From assembly GCA_002364215.1 (NCBI GenBank), contig DEXQ01000008.1, positions 311,468-375,467 of the forward strand: a DNA stretch of 64,000 nucleotides. Direction: 5' to 3'. Each line of letters starts with the position of its first letter. Within the stretch, counting starts at the first letter, position 1. Position numbers and translations under genes: made by a program. This stretch comes from Aequorivita sp. UBA3180. Lineage in GTDB: Bacteria > Bacteroidota > Bacteroidia > Flavobacteriales > Flavobacteriaceae. The notes beneath the pieces were generated by a model. The model saw only the letters and a program-made list of their open reading frames with translations, did not search any database and was not told the origin of the DNA. Below are positions 34,530 through 42,476 of the stretch, piece by piece.

Positions 34530-34988
34530 ATGATGAAGAAAGTACTTATAACCTTAGACTATAATCCCAATTCTGAAAAAGTTGTTAATAAAGGAAAAGA
34601 ACTTGCAAAATTAATGGATGCTGAAATCTGTTTGCTGCACGTGCTTGCCGATGTACGCTATTACGGAATGCAATATGAACCCTTTATGGGCTACGAGGGC
34701 TATGCTTTTCCTGTAGATTTCAGAATACAGGAAGAATTTGTAAAAGTGGCACAGGATTATCTTGACAAAACCGCAACGCATTTAGGGAAGGAAGATATTA
34801 CCACACATTTAGCAGAAGGTGATACCGCAAAAAGTATTTTAGAATATTCCGAAGAATGGAAAGCAGATGTAATTGTTATGGGAACCCATAGCCACGGAAC
34901 ATTGGAAAAAATATTTCTTGGAACCGTAGCCTCCAGTGTTTTGGAACATACAAAAATCCCGCTTTACATGGTGCCTACCGGAAAATAA
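34530..34988 (+). CDS. Universal stress protein
   Basis: UspA-fold protein of 152 residues. The C-terminal nucleotide-binding motif G-x2-G-x9-G-S/T is visible as GTHSHGTLEKIFLGTVASS (117-135), so ATP binding is likely. The N-terminal strand is KKVLITLDYNP with the conserved Asp. Members support survival under stress and stationary phase. Convergent with the disordered protein gene at 34995. Confidence 0.92.
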   Translation: MMKKVLITLDYNPNSEKVVNKGKELAKLMDAEICLLHVLADVRYYGMQYEPFMGYEGYAFPVDFRIQEEFVKVAQDYLDKTATHLGKEDITTHLAEGDTAKSILEYSEEWKADVIVMGTHSHGTLEKIFLGTVASSVLEHTKIPLYMVPTGK

Positions 34989-34994
34989 TTAAAA

Positions 34995-35294
34995 TTATAG
35001 CGGTTTATCCTGTTCCAGATTTTCATTGTCTTCGCTGCCTTGACTAAAAAGTTTGTTTTCCTCATCGCGAAAGCCAATGCCATTCGTCTTTTTAGCTTGC
35101 TCACGGCCAGGAACGTCTAACTCGTTTCCTGCAAAATCTACCTTCTTATCACGATCCCGAAGTTGCTGATCATCCCCACCATCACCGTGAATATTTTTTT
35201 GTGACAGCATATCCTTGTCATGTTCACTGACATTTGGATTATAAGGAAGTTTTTCGTCTTTGTTTTTGTTTGTGTTTTTTTCAGAACTTTTCAT
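34995..35294 (-). CDS. Hydrophilic, disordered hypothetical protein
   Basis: Protein of 99 residues, nearly all Lys, Glu, Asp, Asn and Gln, with no hydrophobic core, so it is expected to be disordered. Texts SEHDKDMLSQKNIHGDGGDDQQLRDRDKKVDFAG and DVPGREQAKK are shared by memory with small flavobacterial stress proteins. Gene order with usp suggests a stress role; this is only an inference. Confidence 0.7.
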   Translation of the reverse strand: MKSSEKNTNKNKDEKLPYNPNVSEHDKDMLSQKNIHGDGGDDQQLRDRDKKVDFAGNELDVPGREQAKKTNGIGFRDEENKLFSQGSEDNENLEQDKPL

Positions 35295-35430
35295 AGTTTT
35301 TCTTTTAAAGATATTTTAAATGACGAAAACGCACTGTCCATTTAACACATATTAAATAAAATATAACAGCTATTTAAGGTTTACCGCATAAGTTTGATAC
35401 CTTCGCAATATAATTTCAACTTAAAGAACA

Positions 35431-35712
35431 ATGGCACTTTCAAACAACGATATTATGAAAAAATTGCGCGTAGCCCACAAACTGCGCGATGAGGATATAG
35501 TAAAAATATGTTCGTTGGTAGATTTTGCAGTAACAAAAAGTGAATTAGGCGCCATTTTCAGAAATGAAAACCATCCTAAATATATGGAATGCGGCGATCA
35601 ATTTCTTCGGAATTTTTTGAATGGGCTGGTTATTCATTTAAGAGGCCCCATGCCCGAAAAGAAAAAGCCTGTTCCAAAATTCAATGTGAACAGGGGAAAA
35701 GAAAAAAGCTGA
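35431..35712 (+). CDS. DUF1456 family protein, single-repeat form
   Basis: Protein of 93 residues. The text NNDIMKKLRVAHKLRDEDIVKIC, ELGAIFRNENHPKYMECGDQFLRNFLNGL matches one DUF1456 repeat. Typical YehS-type members have two copies in about 150 residues; here only one copy plus a Lys-rich tail (EKKKPVPKFNVNRGKEKS) is present. It is a small cytosolic protein of unknown function. Confidence 0.8.
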   Translation: MALSNNDIMKKLRVAHKLRDEDIVKICSLVDFAVTKSELGAIFRNENHPKYMECGDQFLRNFLNGLVIHLRGPMPEKKKPVPKFNVNRGKEKS

Positions 35713-35760
35713 ATCAAATTTCTTTAATACAGCTTTAGTCAGTTTTTGATTTTATATGTC

Positions 35761-35895
35761 TCAATAAATGTATCTGCATGTCTTTCTGATTGTGGGATCT
35801 TCAAACAAATGCTTGTTGACGTTTAGATAGTCCAACGTATGCTGCTTTTGTGATCCGCATTTAATTCTCTTTTGAATGTTTCGTAAGGTTTTCAT
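35761..35895 (-). CDS. Micro-ORF C, 44 residues, third of a minus-strand micro-ORF cluster
   Basis: A 44-codon frame with ATG at 35895 and TGA at 35763-35761. The peptide starts MKTLRNIQKRIKC and ends KTCRYIY; it is basic. It lies 32 bases downstream of micro-ORF B, the same spacing as between A and B. Its MKTLRN start is similar to MRTLDSN of A and B, but the rest shows no clear similarity. No function can be assigned; coding status is weaker than for A and B because there is no second copy to compare. Confidence 0.4.
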   Translation of the reverse strand: MKTLRNIQKRIKCGSQKQHTLDYLNVNKHLFEDPTIRKTCRYIY

Positions 35896-35927
35896 AGTTA
35901 ATTATATTATTGGTTTTTTGAAGTACG

Positions 35928-36014
35928 TTACTTAAAACGTCTTTTCGAATTCCATAAATGTGATTTGGAAGTTAAAGGTCTGTGCTGTTTTTCGTTACTG
36001 TCTAATGTTCTCAT
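35928..36014 (-). CDS. Micro-ORF B, 28 residues, tandem paralogue of micro-ORF A
   Basis: A 29-codon frame with ATG at 36014 and TAA at 35930-35928. The peptide is MRTLDSN, then eight variable residues including EKQHRPL, then TSK, three variable residues, WNSKRRF and K. It aligns gap-free with micro-ORF A: 17 of 28 residues are identical and six of those codons differ only synonymously (Thr3, Ser6, Asn7, Ser16, Ser23, Arg26). This is strong evidence that both are translated. The C-terminus is basic and aromatic. No homologue family is known to me. Confidence 0.7.
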   Translation of the reverse strand: MRTLDSNEKQHRPLTSKSHLWNSKRRFK

Positions 36015-36044
36015 GATTGTAAAATTTTAATTGTTTTAATTTTT

Positions 36045-36131
36045 TTAGTGAAATCTTCTTTTTGAATTCCAGGAATAGCCTTTTGAAGTTTTCATCTTTG
36101 CTGTTAACTGATTGCTGTCTAAAGTTCTCAT
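36045..36131 (-). CDS. Micro-ORF A, 28 residues, first of the cluster
   Basis: A 29-codon frame with ATG at 36131 and TAA at 36047-36045. The peptide is MRTLDSN, a variable middle, TSK, WNSKRRF, H. It is the promoter-proximal member of the three; the gap to B is 30 bases. On the minus strand a CAAAGTA (TACTTTG) element at 36203-36209 resembles a -7 box with one base missing, and an imperfect inverted repeat (TTAC-N8-GTAA, 36185-36200) lies just inside the predicted leader. No signal peptide or membrane helix. Confidence 0.7.
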   Translation of the reverse strand: MRTLDSNQLTAKMKTSKGYSWNSKRRFH

Positions 36132-36411
36132 AATAAAAAGTTTTTATTGGGTTATATCTAAAAGACGCAAGTATTGAAGTATTGTTACAGTACTATGTAA
36201 TACAAAGTAATGATTTAACGAAATATTAACTTTTAACGTTGTTATTTATAGTGAATTGAATTCTAAATGTTTAACATTCCATTAACCGCCAAACAATTGC
36301 CAAATGCTTGCAGGGTAGGGGCTTTAGCTATATATTTGCACCTCAGTAAACTGCAATTGTTTATATTCAAGTATATTTTATTAAAACTCCAAAGAATTAT
36401 CCCAAATTGAA
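36132..36411. other. Divergent intergenic region between micro-ORF cluster and VTT gene
   Basis: A/T-rich, no further gene seen. It contains the plus-strand promoter at 36308-36338 and the possible minus-strand signals at 36185-36209. Confidence 0.6.
36308..36338 (+). promoter_or_regulatory. Promoter of the VTT-domain gene
   Basis: TTG (36308-36310), 20-base spacer, TATATTTG (36331-36338). Both fit the Bacteroidota consensus. The leader to the ATG at 36412 is about 70 bases. Confidence 0.6.
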
Positions 36412-37026
36412 ATGAATACCATAAAAAAAACCGAAACAAATAAATTAAAGCGTACCCATCTATACTATAAATACACAGGATTTTATTCTTTTGTAGGGCA
36501 CAGTCTTAAAAAAGCAATCATCCCGATTCTTTTGGTAGTAGCGGCATTAATAGTAGTAGACCTCTATGTGGTTGACTTCAGCAATCTTTTTACATATATA
36601 ACAGAAACCTACGCTCCCATAAATATTCTGCTTGTATTTCTTGCTTCAGAATCACTTTTGGGGCTTGTTCCGCCAGAAATTTTTATAGCCTGGAGCGATA
36701 AAATGCCACAGCCTTTACTGTATTTGACCCTATTGGCAACGCTATCGTACATTGGTGGTATCATTTCATACTTTATTGGAAAATGGGTTTTTACTATTCC
36801 TCGTGTTTATGAATATATGGAGGGAAAGATGAAAAAACATTTAAAACACATCCGCAAATGGGGCGGTTTCTTAATTATTGTGGGCGCATTATTACCAATT
36901 CCTTATTCTATGACAAGTATGGCAGCTGGAATGATTCACTATAAATTTAGAAATTACCTTTTGTTTGGCCTCCTTCGTTTTGTGCGGTTTTATCTGTATG
37001 CCATTGCCATATTCAGTTTGGTGTAG
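36412..37026 (+). CDS. VTT/SNARE-associated (DedA-like) membrane protein
   Basis: Integral membrane protein of 204 residues with four to five helices. The DedA/VTT core is visible as FLASESLLGLVPPEIF near 77-92 and KWGGFLIIVGALLPIPYSMTSMAAG near 149-173 (the conserved proline-containing reentrant loop). The family moves lipid carriers or phospholipids across the inner membrane. N-terminal 25 residues are basic and cytosolic. It precedes the MFS gene by 68 bases. Confidence 0.82.
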   Translation: MNTIKKTETNKLKRTHLYYKYTGFYSFVGHSLKKAIIPILLVVAALIVVDLYVVDFSNLFTYITETYAPINILLVFLASESLLGLVPPEIFIAWSDKMPQPLLYLTLLATLSYIGGIISYFIGKWVFTIPRVYEYMEGKMKKHLKHIRKWGGFLIIVGALLPIPYSMTSMAAGMIHYKFRNYLLFGLLRFVRFYLYAIAIFSLV

Positions 37027-37094
37027 TACTTTTGAAATAGCGGAGTAGTTTCTTCGTGAAAGTATTTCATTCTTAAAAACTCCATTTCTTTTAG

Positions 37095-38360
37095 ATGAAG
37101 AAAACTGATCCCTACGCTGCATTACGATTTCGGGAATTCAATATTTTTTTAATGGTTCGTTTTGCGATGGTGTTTGCGTGGACTATGCAATTTGTCGTGA
37201 TTGAATGGGAAGTTTACAGTTTGACCAAAGATCCACTGTCATTAGGTATTATTGGTTTAATGGAAGTGATACCCGCAGTTTCCATGGCGCTCTTTGCAGG
37301 ACATGTAGTTGACCAACGTGAAAAAAGAGGCTTGCTTATTAAATGCATTTTTGGTTTTTCAGTGGTGAGTCTTGGGTTGTTTTTATTGACCTGGCCTCGA
37401 ATTGTGGCCGATCTTTCAACGAGTGTAATTCTCTATTCAGTTTACTTTTTAGTTTTTCTCGGCGGCATTGTGCGTGCCTTTCTTGGGCCAACAATCTTTT
37501 CACTTTTTTCTTTATTGGTTCCAAAAAAAATATATCCCAACGCAGCAACGTGGAGCAGCTCCGTTTGGCAAATGGGTGCCGTGGTAGGCCCTGCGGCCGG
37601 AGGGTTTTTCATCCATTGGATTGGCGTTCATTGGTCCATGTGTTTTGTTTTTGCGTTTTCTTTGATGGCATTAATGCTATTACTTCAAATACCGAAGAAA
37701 CCAATTTTGAACCCTAATATTGGCGAACCTGTTATGAAAAGTTTAAAAGAGGGAATTAAATTCGTAAGAAACACACGGGTAATTTTAGGAGCCCTGACTT
37801 TAGATATGTTTGCTGTACTATTTGGTGGAGCAGTGGCACTGCTTCCTATTTATGCACAGGATATTTTGAAAGTTGGTCCCGAAGGTTTCGGAATTCTTCG
37901 AGCCGCACCTGCTGTGGGCGCACTGTTAATTATGTTTACATCTGCCCATTTTCCACTTAATAAAAATGCAGGTATGAAGTTACTGGCAGCCATATTCGGT
38001 TTTGGAGTTTGTATAATTGTATTTGGGCTTTCCACTTGGTTTTGGGTTTCAGTAATTGCACTTTTCCTAAGTGGTGTAACGGATGGAATTTCTATGATCA
38101 TTAGACAAACAATTCTTCAATTGCGAACTCCCGATGCTATGCGGGGGCGTGTGGCTTCGGTGAATTCTATGTTTGTGGGTTCTTCCAATGAATTGGGTGC
38201 TTTTGAAAGCGGACTCACCGCCAAACTGATGGGTACGGTAACCGCAGTGGTATTTGGTGGCGGAATGACAATATTAACTGTTTTGGGAACCGGGTTCTTT
38301 TTCCCTAAACTTCGAAAACTTGATTTGAGAAAAGATTTAGAGGAACACGAGAAGCTATAA
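37095..38360 (+). CDS. MFS transporter
   Basis: Transporter of 421 residues with 12 predicted helices. The loop 2-3 motif GHVVDQREKRGLL (about 68-80) is the MFS motif A. C-terminal text GFGILRAAPAVGAL and SNELGAFESGL resemble the enterobactin-exporter (EntS-like) branch. Direction is probably efflux; substrate unknown. Convergent with the DUF4256 gene, one base apart. Confidence 0.9.
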   Translation: MKKTDPYAALRFREFNIFLMVRFAMVFAWTMQFVVIEWEVYSLTKDPLSLGIIGLMEVIPAVSMALFAGHVVDQREKRGLLIKCIFGFSVVSLGLFLLTWPRIVADLSTSVILYSVYFLVFLGGIVRAFLGPTIFSLFSLLVPKKIYPNAATWSSSVWQMGAVVGPAAGGFFIHWIGVHWSMCFVFAFSLMALMLLLQIPKKPILNPNIGEPVMKSLKEGIKFVRNTRVILGALTLDMFAVLFGGAVALLPIYAQDILKVGPEGFGILRAAPAVGALLIMFTSAHFPLNKNAGMKLLAAIFGFGVCIIVFGLSTWFWVSVIALFLSGVTDGISMIIRQTILQLRTPDAMRGRVASVNSMFVGSSNELGAFESGLTAKLMGTVTAVVFGGGMTILTVLGTGFFFPKLRKLDLRKDLEEHEKL

Positions 38361-38361
38361 G

Positions 38362-38928
38362 TTAAACGCGTAAAGCTCCCCGAAAACCACGACCTGCATA
38401 ATATGATTGTGCCCCATTGTGGTAAATAAATACAGTGCCAAACCGATAATCTCCAAAAATGGCTCCGCCAAGTTTCCGTATTTTCTCTGGAGTTTTTAAC
38501 CAACTGGATGTTTTCGTATCGAAATCGCCTAAATTTTGAAGCTTCCGATATTGGTCTTCCGTTAAAAGCTCAATGCCCATTTCCGAGGCCAAATCGATTG
38601 CGGTGTTTTTCGGCTTATGTTCCTTTCTCGATTCTAACCCTTCCCGGTCATAGCAAAGACTTCTTCTCCCTTTTGGACTTTCTGTGCAACAATCATAAAA
38701 AATATATTCATTGCTTTTTTGGTCAAAGTCAATAACATCTGGCTCGCCATCCGTTTCCTCCATTTGGCACAGCGACCAAAGTTTTTCTGGATTGGCTTCC
38801 AGTTTTTGTTGCACTTTTGCCCATTCAATATTCTCGTGACGACTTTTATTTTTCTCAAAACGAGTTTTTAATATTTTGAGGACTTCTTCGCTTTGTTGCA
38901 GGCTTAATTGTTTATTCTTTTTTGTCAT
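38362..38928 (-). CDS. DUF4256 family protein
   Basis: Cytosolic protein of 188 residues. Family text: VIDFDQKSNEYIFYDCCTESPKGRRSLCYD near 66-95, GIELLTEDQYRKLQ near 123 and SSWLKTPEKIRKLGGAIFGDYRFG near 147. It shows several invariant Cys and Arg residues. DUF4256 is common in Bacteroidota and Bacilli and has no assigned function. The stop is one base from the convergent MFS gene. Confidence 0.9.
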   Translation of the reverse strand: MTKKNKQLSLQQSEEVLKILKTRFEKNKSRHENIEWAKVQQKLEANPEKLWSLCQMEETDGEPDVIDFDQKSNEYIFYDCCTESPKGRRSLCYDREGLESRKEHKPKNTAIDLASEMGIELLTEDQYRKLQNLGDFDTKTSSWLKTPEKIRKLGGAIFGDYRFGTVFIYHNGAQSYYAGRGFRGALRV

Positions 38929-38946
38929 CAGTTGAAAATTTATTAA

Positions 38947-39123
38947 TCATCCTTTCAAGTTATAGAACCATTCTTCGGCTTTAACAATGGCTTTGGAAAT
39001 TGCTTTTTTTTCTGAAATGCCGCCTTTTTCAATCAATTCGTGAGCAATCTCCAATGCTTTTTCGCGAACTTCGGGCGTCAGGTTTTCGAGTTTGGGCTTA
39101 AAGTTTTCAGAGGTCCAGTTCAT
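38947..39123 (-). CDS. YdaT-like small helical protein
   Basis: Protein of 58 residues starting MNWTSENFKPKLENL. Helical text EVREKALEIAHELIEKG and a C-terminal KAIVKAEEW match the small YdaT-like family (VRxKAxEIAxxL...AxxxAEEW). I place the start at 39123 because an extension to 39210 adds an unrelated hydrophobic stretch. It lies between the DUF4256 gene and the ExbD gene. Function unknown. Confidence 0.7.
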   Translation of the reverse strand: MNWTSENFKPKLENLTPEVREKALEIAHELIEKGGISEKKAISKAIVKAEEWFYNLKG

Positions 39124-39187
39124 CACAATGCGTATTGTAGATATAAATTTAAAATAAAATTTTATCATGCAATGAAAGGATAATTTA

Positions 39188-39745
39188 TTACTGCTGCTGC
39201 GATGGCTCAATAATACGGAAAGGATAGGCCTCCTGTACTTTTTTTAGTTCGGCATCGGTAATTGTAGAAACATCTTTTTTCAGAACTTCAGAAACGTAGG
39301 TTTCCCTTAATTCAAAATACGCTTTTGCGATTTCGTCCTGAACCGTAATAAAACTTTGGTATGGCGCTCCGCGATGTATTGATAGTGAAATGGAAGCTTT
39401 TTTTGGATTGTCGGAAGCTTCTGCAAGCTGTTCTCCTTTACAATAAATACAAGTTTTATCGGCGTTATTATCAATAAATTTTTTTAATTCCTCTTTTAAT
39501 TGTCCAACTGTGGTTCGGGTTTCATTTGCCATAATTTCACCAGTTTCATTAACGTGTATGGTGAAAAGGTTATTCTTTTTAATAGGAATATTACAGTCGG
39601 CGCCGGGAGGGCAAGCTTGGGGCAGATTTCTTGCAATTCCCTTGTTGTTTGGAATCATAGATGTTACCAAAAAGAAAATTAACAATAAAAAGGCAATGTC
39701 GGCCATACTGCCGGCATTTACGGAGGGCGTTGTAGAATTTCTCAT
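39188..39745 (-). CDS. ExbD/TolR-family biopolymer transport protein
   Basis: Inner-membrane protein of 185 residues with one N-terminal helix (about 14-34, SMADIAFLLLIFFLVTSMI) and a periplasmic domain. The Asp in the helix (MADIAF) is the expected proton-path residue. The periplasmic part has CPPGADC and CIYCKG cysteines and ISLSIHRGAPYQSF. It would normally work with ExbB/TolQ and TonB/TolA, but no exbB or second exbD lies beside it, so it may be an orphan partner. I start at MRNSTTPSVN, before the helix; the reading frame extends 17 codons further. Confidence 0.85.
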   Translation of the reverse strand: MRNSTTPSVNAGSMADIAFLLLIFFLVTSMIPNNKGIARNLPQACPPGADCNIPIKKNNLFTIHVNETGEIMANETRTTVGQLKEELKKFIDNNADKTCIYCKGEQLAEASDNPKKASISLSIHRGAPYQSFITVQDEIAKAYFELRETYVSEVLKKDVSTITDAELKKVQEAYPFRIIEPSQQQ

Positions 39746-39860
39746 AATTGAAAATGGTTTAGTGTTCACTTCTTCAGAAAACAAAAAAAGTGCCAAGAGT
39801 ATATTCGGAAGAAAACCGTAATTTTAAAATGTATTTACCTCCCTAAATGGTTAAAGTAAA

Positions 39861-40457
39861 ATGAAAATGCAAGCTTTTGAAACCTATTTGTTGAAAATTG
39901 CTGGAATTTCAATCGATGAAGTAATGCTTTTGACTTCAGAATTGAAAAGGCTTAGCTTTGAAAAAGGGGAATTGCTTTTAAAAAAGGGGGCAATTTGCAG
40001 ACATTCCTTTTTTGTGGAAAAAGGATTATTGCGTTCCTATATGCTTGATGAATCGGGGAAGGAGCACGTAATTCAATTTGCTCCCGAAAACTGGTTTATC
40101 GTTGATAGGAGTAGTGTGTATTTTAACGATGCGTCGGAAAGTTATATAGAAGCAATTGAAGATACTGAAGTAGTTTTAATAGGCGAGGATTTTATTTGTA
40201 AGGCGAATGAAACCAGCCCCGCTTTCAGAAGGTTTAATGATAAACTCTTGCACAACCACATTAGGCATATGCAAAAAAGAATCAATCTATTGCTAGGTGC
40301 AACGGCAGAAGTTCGCTATTTGAGGTTTATTGAAATGTACCCAGATTTATTGTTACGGGTGCCGCAGTGGATGATTGCTTCCTATTTGGGCATTACCCCC
40401 GAAAGCTTGAGCCGGGTTCGGAAAGAATTAGCGCATAATAATTTTAAAACAAATTAA
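39861..40457 (+). CDS. Crp/Fnr-family transcription regulator
   Basis: Regulator of 198 residues. An N-terminal cyclic-nucleotide-binding-like domain (LSFEKGELLLKKGAICRHSFFVEKGLLRSYM, about 30-60) lacks the Arg-Ser phosphate-binding cassette, so cNMP binding is doubtful. The C-terminal helix-turn-helix includes MIASYLGITPESLSRVRKEL. Divergent from ExbD and convergent with the pirin gene (four-base overlap at 40454-40457). It sits among pirin and YceI genes, so an oxidative or quinone stress target is plausible. Confidence 0.88.
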   Translation: MKMQAFETYLLKIAGISIDEVMLLTSELKRLSFEKGELLLKKGAICRHSFFVEKGLLRSYMLDESGKEHVIQFAPENWFIVDRSSVYFNDASESYIEAIEDTEVVLIGEDFICKANETSPAFRRFNDKLLHNHIRHMQKRINLLLGATAEVRYLRFIEMYPDLLLRVPQWMIASYLGITPESLSRVRKELAHNNFKTN

Positions 40458-41323
40458 ACTGGAAGTGGAACAACTTCCGTTTCACCTGGAACTTTTGGAA
40501 AACGTTGCGCTTTCCAATTTTCACGTGCTTTTTCAATAGTTTCTTTTTCCGAAGCTACAAAGTTCCAGTGAATATGGCGTTCTTCTGGGAAGGGGTCGCC
40601 TCCAAAAATATAAACAGTTGTATTATCGGCCATTTCGAATTCGCAGAGTTTGATGTCGTTTGCTATAAGAATTTGTTTAGGTTCGTATGTATTCCCTTCA
40701 CTGAAAATATTTCCCTCTAAAATGTAAAGTCCGCTTTCGCCGAAAAGATAATCTCCAAGTTTCACTGTTCTTTTCTTCCCGCTTTTCAGTTCCAAAAAAT
40801 AAAGATTACTGTGTACAGGAACTGGCGATTTTTTCCCGAAAACTTCCCCAGCAATTACTTTTATGGAGACACCATCTTTTTCAAAATGTGGGATTTCCTG
40901 CTTTTCAGTGTGATGAAAAGTGGGTTCCATATTTTCCAGATGCTTCGGAAGCGCCACCCAAATCTGTAAACCGTGCAATGATTTTTTCGTATTTCGAAGA
41001 CTTTCCGGAGTTCTTTCAGAATGAACCACGCCTTTTCCAGCAGTCACCCAGTTTACGGCGCCTGGTGTAATTTCAACTTCAGAACCCAGACTGTCACGGT
41101 GCATTATACTTCCTTCAAAAAGATAGGTTAGTGTGGAAAGCCCAATATGCGGATGGGGAGGAACATCAAGGTTTTGTGTTTCGTCCATAAATACCGGCCC
41201 CATATGATCTATAAAAGCGAATGGCCCAACCATCCGTTTTTCACGAAACGGCAACAAACGGCCAACCATAAAATTGCCTATGTTTGCAGCGCGTTCTGGT
41301 ATTATTGTTTTTAGGTTTGACAT
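40454..41323 (-). CDS. Pirin-family protein
   Basis: Bicupin of 289 residues. N-terminal cupin text PFAFIDHMGP, VPPHPHIGLSTLTYLFEGSIMHRDS and GVVHSERTPE carry the iron-ligand His pattern HPH...H...H. Length is normal. Pirins act as quercetin 2,3-dioxygenases or regulatory cofactors. Tandem on the minus strand with a second pirin at 41407, only 25% related by eye. A strong terminator-like hairpin separates them. Convergent with the Crp-like gene. Confidence 0.88.
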   Translation of the reverse strand: MSNLKTIIPERAANIGNFMVGRLLPFREKRMVGPFAFIDHMGPVFMDETQNLDVPPHPHIGLSTLTYLFEGSIMHRDSLGSEVEITPGAVNWVTAGKGVVHSERTPESLRNTKKSLHGLQIWVALPKHLENMEPTFHHTEKQEIPHFEKDGVSIKVIAGEVFGKKSPVPVHSNLYFLELKSGKKRTVKLGDYLFGESGLYILEGNIFSEGNTYEPKQILIANDIKLCEFEMADNTTVYIFGGDPFPEERHIHWNFVASEKETIEKARENWKAQRFPKVPGETEVVPLPV

Positions 41324-41334
41324 AGTTTTAAATT

Positions 41335-41386
41335 TAAAAAGGATGCTTTGTAGGTCTCAATTTCATTGGACCGGACAAAACATCCT
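41335..41386 (-). terminator. Terminator-like hairpin between the two pirin genes
   Basis: GGATG-x-TTTGT-x-GGTC pairs with GACC-xx-ACAAA-x-CATCC (41341-41385), a long imperfect stem with a 12-base loop. The T-tract TTTTTAAATTT follows on the minus strand, so it ends the 41407 gene. Confidence 0.6.
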
Positions 41387-41406
41387 CTAAGATACTTACT
41401 TTTTTA

Positions 41407-42282
41407 TCATTCCAAATACCCGAATTTCCCCATATTGAAATCGCTTATTGCTTGAACAATTTCGCTACGTGTGTTCATGACAAATGGTCCTTGGGCTGCA
41501 ATCGGTTCGTTTATAGGTTCTCCGCTAAGTACCAAAACTACGGTGTCATCGGTTGCTTCAATGGTGAATTCTTCGCCATCATTTGCAAACAATCCCAAAC
41601 TATCGGTTTTTATTTCATCGCTATTGTTCACTTTTATATTTCCTTCAACTACCAAAATAGTAGTATTGTAGTTTTGCGGGAAACTGAATGTTGCTTTTCC
41701 GCCTTTATTCAACTTTGCGTTAAACATATGGACTGGAGTAAAAGTAAAAGCAGGTCCTTTTACGCCTTTGTATTCTCCAGCAATTACTTCAACAATACCT
41801 GCATTATCTGGAAGTTGCACTTTTTTCATTTCAGCATTTGTGACTCCCTGATATTTCGGCGCGCTCATTTTGTCCTTTGCGGGAAGATTCACCCACAGCT
41901 GTACCATTTGGAAATATCCACCAGCTTTGCTGAAATTTTCTTCGTGGTATTCTTTATGCAGTATTCCCGAAGCGGCAGTCATCCATTGCACGTCGCCTTC
42001 ATTAATTACCCCACTATTACCCGCGCTATCGTGGTGGGCTACACTTCCTTTATATGCTATGGTAACAGTTTCAAAGCCTCGATGTGGATGCACATCTACA
42101 CCACGAGGCTTATCCGTAGGTGGAAAGTAAAATTTGCTGTTGTAATCCATCATTATAAAAGGATCCATTCTTTCAAAACCTGCGCCCAAAGCGGAAGGTA
42201 TATATTGATGAACCCTGAACCCATCGCCAACCATATGTGGTGGTGGCGGAGTCAATACGCGTTCTATTTGTCGTGTTTTCAT
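41407..42282 (-). CDS. Pirin-family protein
   Basis: Bicupin of 291 residues. Text VDVHPHRGFETVTIAYKGSVAHHDSAG with HPH metal-ligand motif near 64-90 and GILHKEYHEENFS near 106 identify it. C-terminal cupin includes FTFTPVHMFNAKL. Start at 42282 gives MKTRQIERVLTPP, a standard flavobacterial pirin beginning. It lies upstream of a hairpin and downstream of the YceI gene, with which it shares a likely stress role. Confidence 0.9.
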   Translation of the reverse strand: MKTRQIERVLTPPPPHMVGDGFRVHQYIPSALGAGFERMDPFIMMDYNSKFYFPPTDKPRGVDVHPHRGFETVTIAYKGSVAHHDSAGNSGVINEGDVQWMTAASGILHKEYHEENFSKAGGYFQMVQLWVNLPAKDKMSAPKYQGVTNAEMKKVQLPDNAGIVEVIAGEYKGVKGPAFTFTPVHMFNAKLNKGGKATFSFPQNYNTTILVVEGNIKVNNSDEIKTDSLGLFANDGEEFTIEATDDTVVLVLSGEPINEPIAAQGPFVMNTRSEIVQAISDFNMGKFGYLE

Positions 42283-42405
42283 TTTAAATTATTTTTTATT
42301 TTATGTAGTAAAATTACTTCCTAAAATGTTGTTTTATATTGATGTATGCTAAGAAATGTTTTAAGGAAGAAGAATTAGCAAATGGTGAATAGATTTATAT
42401 AAAAC

Positions 42406-42446
42406 AAATCGAGAACTTCATTTGTAACAAACAAAGCTCTCGATTT
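42406..42446 (-). terminator. Terminator-like inverted repeat after the YceI gene
   Basis: AAATCGAGA (42406-42414) pairs with TCTCGATTT (42438-42446), with a 23-base loop. The T-rich stretch follows on the minus strand. It lies 31 bases past the YceI stop. Confidence 0.55.
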
Positions 42447-42476
42447 TTAAAAGGGGAACAGTAAAATCTTGGGAAA

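Noticed and set aside
41452..42324. 290-codon plus-strand frame opposite a pirin gene
   Set aside because: It is entirely antisense to a well-supported pirin and its composition (Phe, His, Cys, Tyr rich) is not protein-like. A long open antisense frame alone is not evidence of a gene.
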